A stretch of DNA of 64,000 nucleotides from Acidimicrobiia bacterium (GTDB lineage Bacteria > Actinomycetota > Acidimicrobiia > Acidimicrobiales > Poriferisodalaceae), in assembly GCA_022826045.1 (NCBI GenBank), contig JAJDVQ010000009.1:1-64000 (forward strand). Reading direction: 5' to 3'. The notes under the pieces are model-generated. The model was not told the DNA's origin and ran no database searches. It saw nothing but the letters and a program-made list of their open reading frames with translations. Positions 60,375 through 64,000 of the stretch are shown piece by piece. The translations under genes and the position numbers were made by a program. Position 1 is the first letter of the stretch, and every line of letters begins with the position of its first letter.

Positions 60375-60521
60375 CAGATGTCGCTCGGCTGCGTGTTCGA
60401 GCCATAGGCCATGCCTTCCGTCGCGACCGGATTCGATGTTCGTCTTGGCCTAGCAAGTGTTGCCGATCAGATCGAGCCGATGCAGCGCAGCAGTCAGCGG
60501 ATCAGCCGCAGCTTCCCGATG

Positions 60522-61022
60522 TCAGCCTGCTGCGACTGTCTCGTCGAGGCCAGTGGCAAGCGCGTTCCAGCCGAGGGTGGCGCACTTGATGCGCACGGGG
60601 AACTTGACCACGCCGCGCAGCGCCTCCAGATCGCCCAGTCGCAGCGCCCCGTCATTGGCGCCGGCAGTATCGGTTGCGCCGTCGAGCGCTTCGCTGCCGT
60701 CGCCACCGATCGATTCCTCGTGGATCGACATCATGGCCTTGAAGGCCCGGGTGAGGTCGCGGATCTCGTCGGTTGACTTGCCGATCACCGCTGACGACAT
60801 CATCGACGCCGAGGCCTGGCTGATCGAGCAGCCCTGTCCTCCCACCCGCAGGTCGGTCACGGTGTCGCCGTCCATCTCGAAGGTCAGCACCACTTCGTCC
60901 CCGCAGAGCGGGTTGAATCCCTCGCTGCGGTGCGCCGGCGGGCATTCCAGCTCGCCGCGATTGCGCGGGTTCCGGTAGTGGTCGAGGATGATCTCCCGGT
61001 ACAGGTCTTCGAGCCCAGCCAT
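60522..61022 (-). CDS. sufU: SufU-type Fe-S assembly protein
   Basis: A 166-aa SufU. DLYREIILDHYRNPRNRGELE is the N-terminal hallmark; conserved Zn/sulfur cysteines are in FNPLCGDEVVLTFE, GGQGCSISQASASMM and RIKCATLGWNAL. SufU takes persulfide sulfur from SufS and passes it to SufB. An inserted acidic/Gly-rich loop (GGDGSEALDGATDTAG) is longer than in typical SufU. Last gene of the minus-strand sufC-sufS-sufU operon, 30 bases after sufS. Confidence 0.92.
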   Translation of the reverse strand: MAGLEDLYREIILDHYRNPRNRGELECPPAHRSEGFNPLCGDEVVLTFEMDGDTVTDLRVGGQGCSISQASASMMSSAVIGKSTDEIRDLTRAFKAMMSIHEESIGGDGSEALDGATDTAGANDGALRLGDLEALRGVVKFPVRIKCATLGWNALATGLDETVAAG

Positions 61023-61052
61023 CGGATCCTGCTTCGCCCCGGTCCGTCGCCT

Positions 61053-62300
61053 CTAGCGGCCGAACAGCGCGCCGACCTCGTCGAGCGCCTCGGCCAGCGA
61101 ATCTATGTCGGAAGTGTCGTTGTACACGTACAGCGAGGCCCGCGTCGTGGCGGTGACGCCGAGGCATCGCATGAGCGGCTTGGCGCAGTGGTGGCCGGCA
61201 CGGACGCACACGCCGCTCTGGTCGAGCACTTGGGAGATGTCATGCGGGTGGACGTCGCGGTACACGAACGACAGCACGCCGCCGCGCTGCGCCGGCTCAG
61301 ACGGACCGTGCACGGTGATGTCGTCGCCGTGGCGATCGGTGAGCGTCCGCAAGGCGTAGCCGGTGAGGCTGACCTCGTGGGCTCGCACGGCATCCATGCC
61401 CAGCCCCTCCAGGTATCTCACCGCAGCCCCGAGGCCCACGATCTCGGCGATGGGCGGCGTGCCCGCCTCGAACTTGTGCGGCACCGTGTTGGGCCGGAAC
61501 CCCTCCTTGGTGACATCGAGGATCATCTCGCCGCCGCCCAGAAACGGGGGCATGGCGTCGAGCAGCTCCATGCGGGCCCACAGCACGCCCACACCGGTCG
61601 GGCCGCACATCTTGTGACCGGTGAACACCATGAAGTCGGCGCCCAGCGCCCCCACATCGGTGGGCAGGTGCGGCACGTACTGGCTGGCGTCCACGCTGAG
61701 CAGCGCGCCGGCGTCGTGAGCGGCGGCGGCGAGGCGGGGGATCGGGTTGAGCGTGCCGAGCACGTTGCTCATGGCGGTGACCGACAGCAGCTTGGCCCCG
61801 TCGAGCAGGCGGTCGAGATCGGTGAGGTCCAAGCAGCCGTCGTGGGTGATCGGGATCCAGCGGATCTCAAAACCGCGCTCGGCGGCCAGGATGTGCCACG
61901 GCACGATGTTGGCGTGGTGCTCCATCTCGGTGAGCACGATCGCGTCGGCCGGTCCGAGGTTCGAGCCGCCCCACGAGCGGGCCACCAGGTTCATGGCCTC
62001 GGTGGCGTTCTTGGTGAACACGATCTCATCGGCGCTCGGCGCGGAGATGAACCGGGCAACGTCGGCCCGTGCCTGCTCCATCTGTTCGGTCGCTGCCGCG
62101 GCGATCTCGTACGCGCCGCGGTGAACGTTGGCATTGACCGTGCGGTAGTAGTCGTCCATGGCGTCGAGCACCGCCGCCGGCTTCTGCGACGACGCAGCAG
62201 AGTCCAAGTAGACGATCGGACGGCCGTGGACGCTGCGTTCCAGCAGCGGGAACTGCGCCTTCACTGCCCCGTCGATATCCGGGCCGGCCCCGGCGCTCAT
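61053..62300 (-). CDS. sufS: SufS cysteine desulfurase
   Basis: A 415-aa PLP enzyme releasing sulfur from cysteine. IVYLDSAASSQKPAAVLDAMDDYYRTVNANVHRGAYEIAAAAT is the SufS opening; PLP-lysine in VFTGHKMCGPTGVGVLW; catalytic Cys in GVCVRAGHHCAKPLM. ATG 62300 overlaps the upstream sufC stop (ATGA). Works with SufU to supply sulfur to the SufBCD complex encoded by the plus-strand arm. Confidence 0.94.
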   Translation of the reverse strand: MSAGAGPDIDGAVKAQFPLLERSVHGRPIVYLDSAASSQKPAAVLDAMDDYYRTVNANVHRGAYEIAAAATEQMEQARADVARFISAPSADEIVFTKNATEAMNLVARSWGGSNLGPADAIVLTEMEHHANIVPWHILAAERGFEIRWIPITHDGCLDLTDLDRLLDGAKLLSVTAMSNVLGTLNPIPRLAAAAHDAGALLSVDASQYVPHLPTDVGALGADFMVFTGHKMCGPTGVGVLWARMELLDAMPPFLGGGEMILDVTKEGFRPNTVPHKFEAGTPPIAEIVGLGAAVRYLEGLGMDAVRAHEVSLTGYALRTLTDRHGDDITVHGPSEPAQRGGVLSFVYRDVHPHDISQVLDQSGVCVRAGHHCAKPLMRCLGVTATTRASLYVYNDTSDIDSLAEALDEVGALFGR

Positions 62301-63121
62301 GCCGCTGCCTTCTGCTCGAACGGCTCGTAGCCGTCGCGTTCCAGCTCGGCGGCGAGCTCGGGGCCGCCCGAGGCCACGATCTGCCCGTCGACCAGCACGT
62401 GGACGTAGTCGGGCTCGATCTCGCCCAGCAGGCGCTCGTAGTGGGTGATGAGCACCACGCCCATGTGCGGCCGCTCGGCACGGACCTGCTGCAGGCCGGT
62501 GGCCACCACGCGCAGTGCGTCGATGTCGAGGCCCGAATCGGTCTCGTCGAGCACGGCCACATCGGGCTCGAGCAGGGCGAGCTGCAGGATCTCGTTGCGC
62601 TTGCGCTCGCCGCCGCTGAAGCCCTCGTTGAGGTAGCGGTCCATGAACGACTCGTCCATGCCCAGGCGTGACATCCACTCGCCCATGGCGACGTAGATCT
62701 CGATGGCCGACACGTCCTCGCCGCGCCGTGCCGAGACCGCCTGGCGCAGGAAATTGCGCACCGACACGCCTGGGATGTGCTGCGGGTACTGGAACGCCAG
62801 AAACAGCCCGGCCTTCGAGCGGGCGTCGGGGTCCCACTCGGCGACGTCGTCGCCGCGGTAGCGGATCTCCCCGCCGGTCACCTCGTACTCCGGCGATCCC
62901 AGGATCGTGGTGGCCAGTGTGGACTTGCCCGACCCGTTGGGGCCCATGATGGCGTGGCACTCGCCTGCGTGGACCACCAGATCCACGCCGCGCAGGATCT
63001 GCGGCCCGTCGACTGCTCGGACGCCCAGATCGTCGATCTCGAAGAGAGGTGCAGCGGATGCGGCGTCCGGCACTGTGCTGGCTGTCGCGCCGTGCGGCGC
63101 GGTGTCGCCCTGTGCCATCAA
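62297..63121 (-). CDS. sufC: SufC ATPase (second copy)
   Basis: A 274-aa second SufC. Walker A GPNGSGKST, GLFLAFQYPQHIPGVSVRNFLR, signature FSGGERKRNEILQLALLEPD, Walker B VAVLDETDSGLDIDALR and switch His in LITHYERLL. It is closer to the standard SufC (AFQYP motif, no long tail) than the copy at 56.7 kb. The first ~25 residues are low complexity, and an internal start is possible. First gene of the sufC-sufS-sufU operon. One SufC may serve SufBD and the other a related role, or both may form a mixed dimer. Confidence 0.92.
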   Translation of the reverse strand: MMAQGDTAPHGATASTVPDAASAAPLFEIDDLGVRAVDGPQILRGVDLVVHAGECHAIMGPNGSGKSTLATTILGSPEYEVTGGEIRYRGDDVAEWDPDARSKAGLFLAFQYPQHIPGVSVRNFLRQAVSARRGEDVSAIEIYVAMGEWMSRLGMDESFMDRYLNEGFSGGERKRNEILQLALLEPDVAVLDETDSGLDIDALRVVATGLQQVRAERPHMGVVLITHYERLLGEIEPDYVHVLVDGQIVASGGPELAAELERDGYEPFEQKAAA

Positions 63122-63196
63122 CCGCAGTGTATGGCTGGCCCCAAATGCCTCAACCGGCGCCCCGGATGTGGGTCCGTCAGTCCGGAAGTGCCGCCG

Positions 63197-64000
63197 TCAG
63201 CCCCAGAGGCTGTCGACGACGTCGAGCCACAGCTGGGTGGTGAGCGCCAGCGATTCGATGTCGATGCGCTCGTCGTTCCCGTGGAACCGAGCGCCGTACT
63301 CGCCGCCGTCGAGCTCGGGGCTGAACAGGCCGGCGCCGTATGCGATGGCGCCCATGTCTCGGTACACCCGGGAGTCGGTAAAGCCGATGATGAGCTGCGG
63401 CGTCAGCCGGGCCGTGGGGAAGCGCCGCCCCACCGCTGCCTGCAGCGCATCCCACAGCGGCGTCTCGACCCGGCTCACCGACGCCGGGTCGTTCATGATG
63501 ATCTCCACCTCGACATCGCCGGCCAGGTCGCCGAGCGCCTCGTCGAGATGCGTCTGCACCTCCGCGGCGCCCTCGCCCGGCAGCGTCCGCACGTCCACCT
63601 CGATGTCGACGTGGTCGGGGATGACATTTGTCTTCATGGAGGTGGGCGCGCCGATGACGTTCGGTGAGAACGACGTGTGGGTGCACGAGTACAGGTGCGC
63701 GGCCACTGATGCGCTCGGATGAGCGTCGAGCCAATCCTCGATCAGGGTCTCGTCGAGCATGATCGCCCGGGTCTCGTCGTCGACCCCCAGCGTGTCGACC
63801 TGCTCGCGCCACAGCTCGTGGAACCGCGGCGGCGGCCGGTACTGCGAGATCCGGTGCACCACCGCTGCCGCCTTCACCAGGGCGTTCTCCTGGCGGAACG
63901 GGCGGGAGCCGTGCCCGGGCACGCCTCGCACCCGGAGTCGCCGCCAGGCCACGCCCTTCTCGCCGATGTTCATGCCGATGAACGGCGCATCGGGCGATCC
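63197..64000 (-). CDS. M20 family peptidase, C-terminal part
   Basis: The frame continues past the right edge, so the N-terminus is missing. Visible: GVAWRRLRVRGVPGHGSRPFRQENALVKAA (the dimerisation domain entry of M20 peptidases), TSMKTNVIPDHVDIEVDVRTLPGEG, and FTDSRVYRDMGAIAYGAGLF with FHGNDERIDIESLAL, which holds the last metal-binding His. M20 enzymes remove residues or acyl groups from peptides or amino acids using two zinc ions. The type resembles carboxypeptidase/ArgE-like family members. Substrate unknown. Confidence 0.85.
   Translation of the reverse strand, partial: GSPDAPFIGMNIGEKGVAWRRLRVRGVPGHGSRPFRQENALVKAAAVVHRISQYRPPPRFHELWREQVDTLGVDDETRAIMLDETLIEDWLDAHPSASVAAHLYSCTHTSFSPNVIGAPTSMKTNVIPDHVDIEVDVRTLPGEGAAEVQTHLDEALGDLAGDVEVEIIMNDPASVSRVETPLWDALQAAVGRRFPTARLTPQLIIGFTDSRVYRDMGAIAYGAGLFSPELDGGEYGARFHGNDERIDIESLALTTQLWLDVVDSLWG

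Noticed and set aside
1-64000. tRNA, rRNA, riboswitch or CRISPR array
   Set aside because: None was recognised by eye on either strand; a dedicated RNA search could still find a small one.

Overview
The window is GC-rich, densely coded bacterial chromosome. Several F420-type luciferase-like oxidoreductases, actinobacterial-style transsulfuration genes, a SUF system with SufU and a Rieske ferredoxin, many GTG starts and many 1-4 base stop/start overlaps suggest Actinomycetota. The overall gene mix (MaoC/acyl-CoA dehydrogenase genes, fused indolepyruvate oxidoreductase, CoA-ester lyases, two selenoproteins) resembles marine or host-associated Acidimicrobiia. This placement is inference from gene content only.

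Layout. 1-3.2 kb: end of a Calx-beta surface protein, a GrdB-like gene whose reading frame is crossed by one TGA (predicted selenocysteine), and an MFS transporter. 3.3-9.6 kb: a giant indolepyruvate:ferredoxin oxidoreductase, a retropepsin-like protease with a small partner, an aldoxime dehydratase-like protein and a DUF5615-type toxin/antitoxin pair. 9.7-23 kb: transsulfuration pair (CBS + CGS/CGL), ammonium channel, phosphatase, M18 aminopeptidase, SulP transporter, DNA-alkylation repair, rhomboid, EamA exporter. 21.9-28.1 kb: a complete branched-chain amino acid-type ABC transporter (livK-H-M-G-F). 28-30.6 kb: F420-type oxidoreductase, SDR and a GGDEF protein.

30.7-35.8 kb is an accessory island, visibly less GC-rich from 33.8 kb onward. 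It holds a type IIG-like restriction-methylation enzyme, a membrane protein, and an ATP-grasp RiPP-maturase-like gene broken by an in-frame TAG exactly where a conserved Trp is expected. A 61-aa ORF translationally coupled upstream of it could be its peptide substrate. 35.9-48 kb returns to core-like genes: acyl-CoA dehydrogenase, MaoC, MutY, a thioredoxin-fusion protein with a UGSC-family selenoprotein (second in-frame TGA), flavin reductase, MauE-like protein, oligopeptidase B and a gamma-carbonic anhydrase. 48-50.9 kb is a decay zone with a deleted AAA ATPase, VapBC, a transposase scrap and a frameshifted cell-wall-binding protein.

50.9-63.1 kb holds iron-sulfur cluster assembly in two arms. 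The plus-strand arm is sufB - two CoA-ester lyases - a Cys-cluster protein - sufD - Rieske - sufC. The minus-strand arm is a second sufC - sufS - sufU. Between them lie PCD, NUDIX, an AbrB/PIN-like pair and a deleted acyl-CoA dehydrogenase. An M20 peptidase runs off the right edge.

The strongest unusual signals are: (1) two independent in-frame UGA codons, each in a known selenoprotein-type motif (UPLC and UGSC) and each followed by a SECIS-like hairpin of matching geometry; (2) tandem duplications at two operon junctions (livH/livM and sufD/Rieske), whose lengths (68 and 29 bp) both equal 2 modulo 3, so each gives a chain of tiny ORFs with overlapping stop/start codons; (3) the broken ATP-grasp/RiPP-like island; (4) a 64-bp repeat present as an inverted pair around two genes inserted in the suf operon, with a partial third copy beside the UGSC gene.
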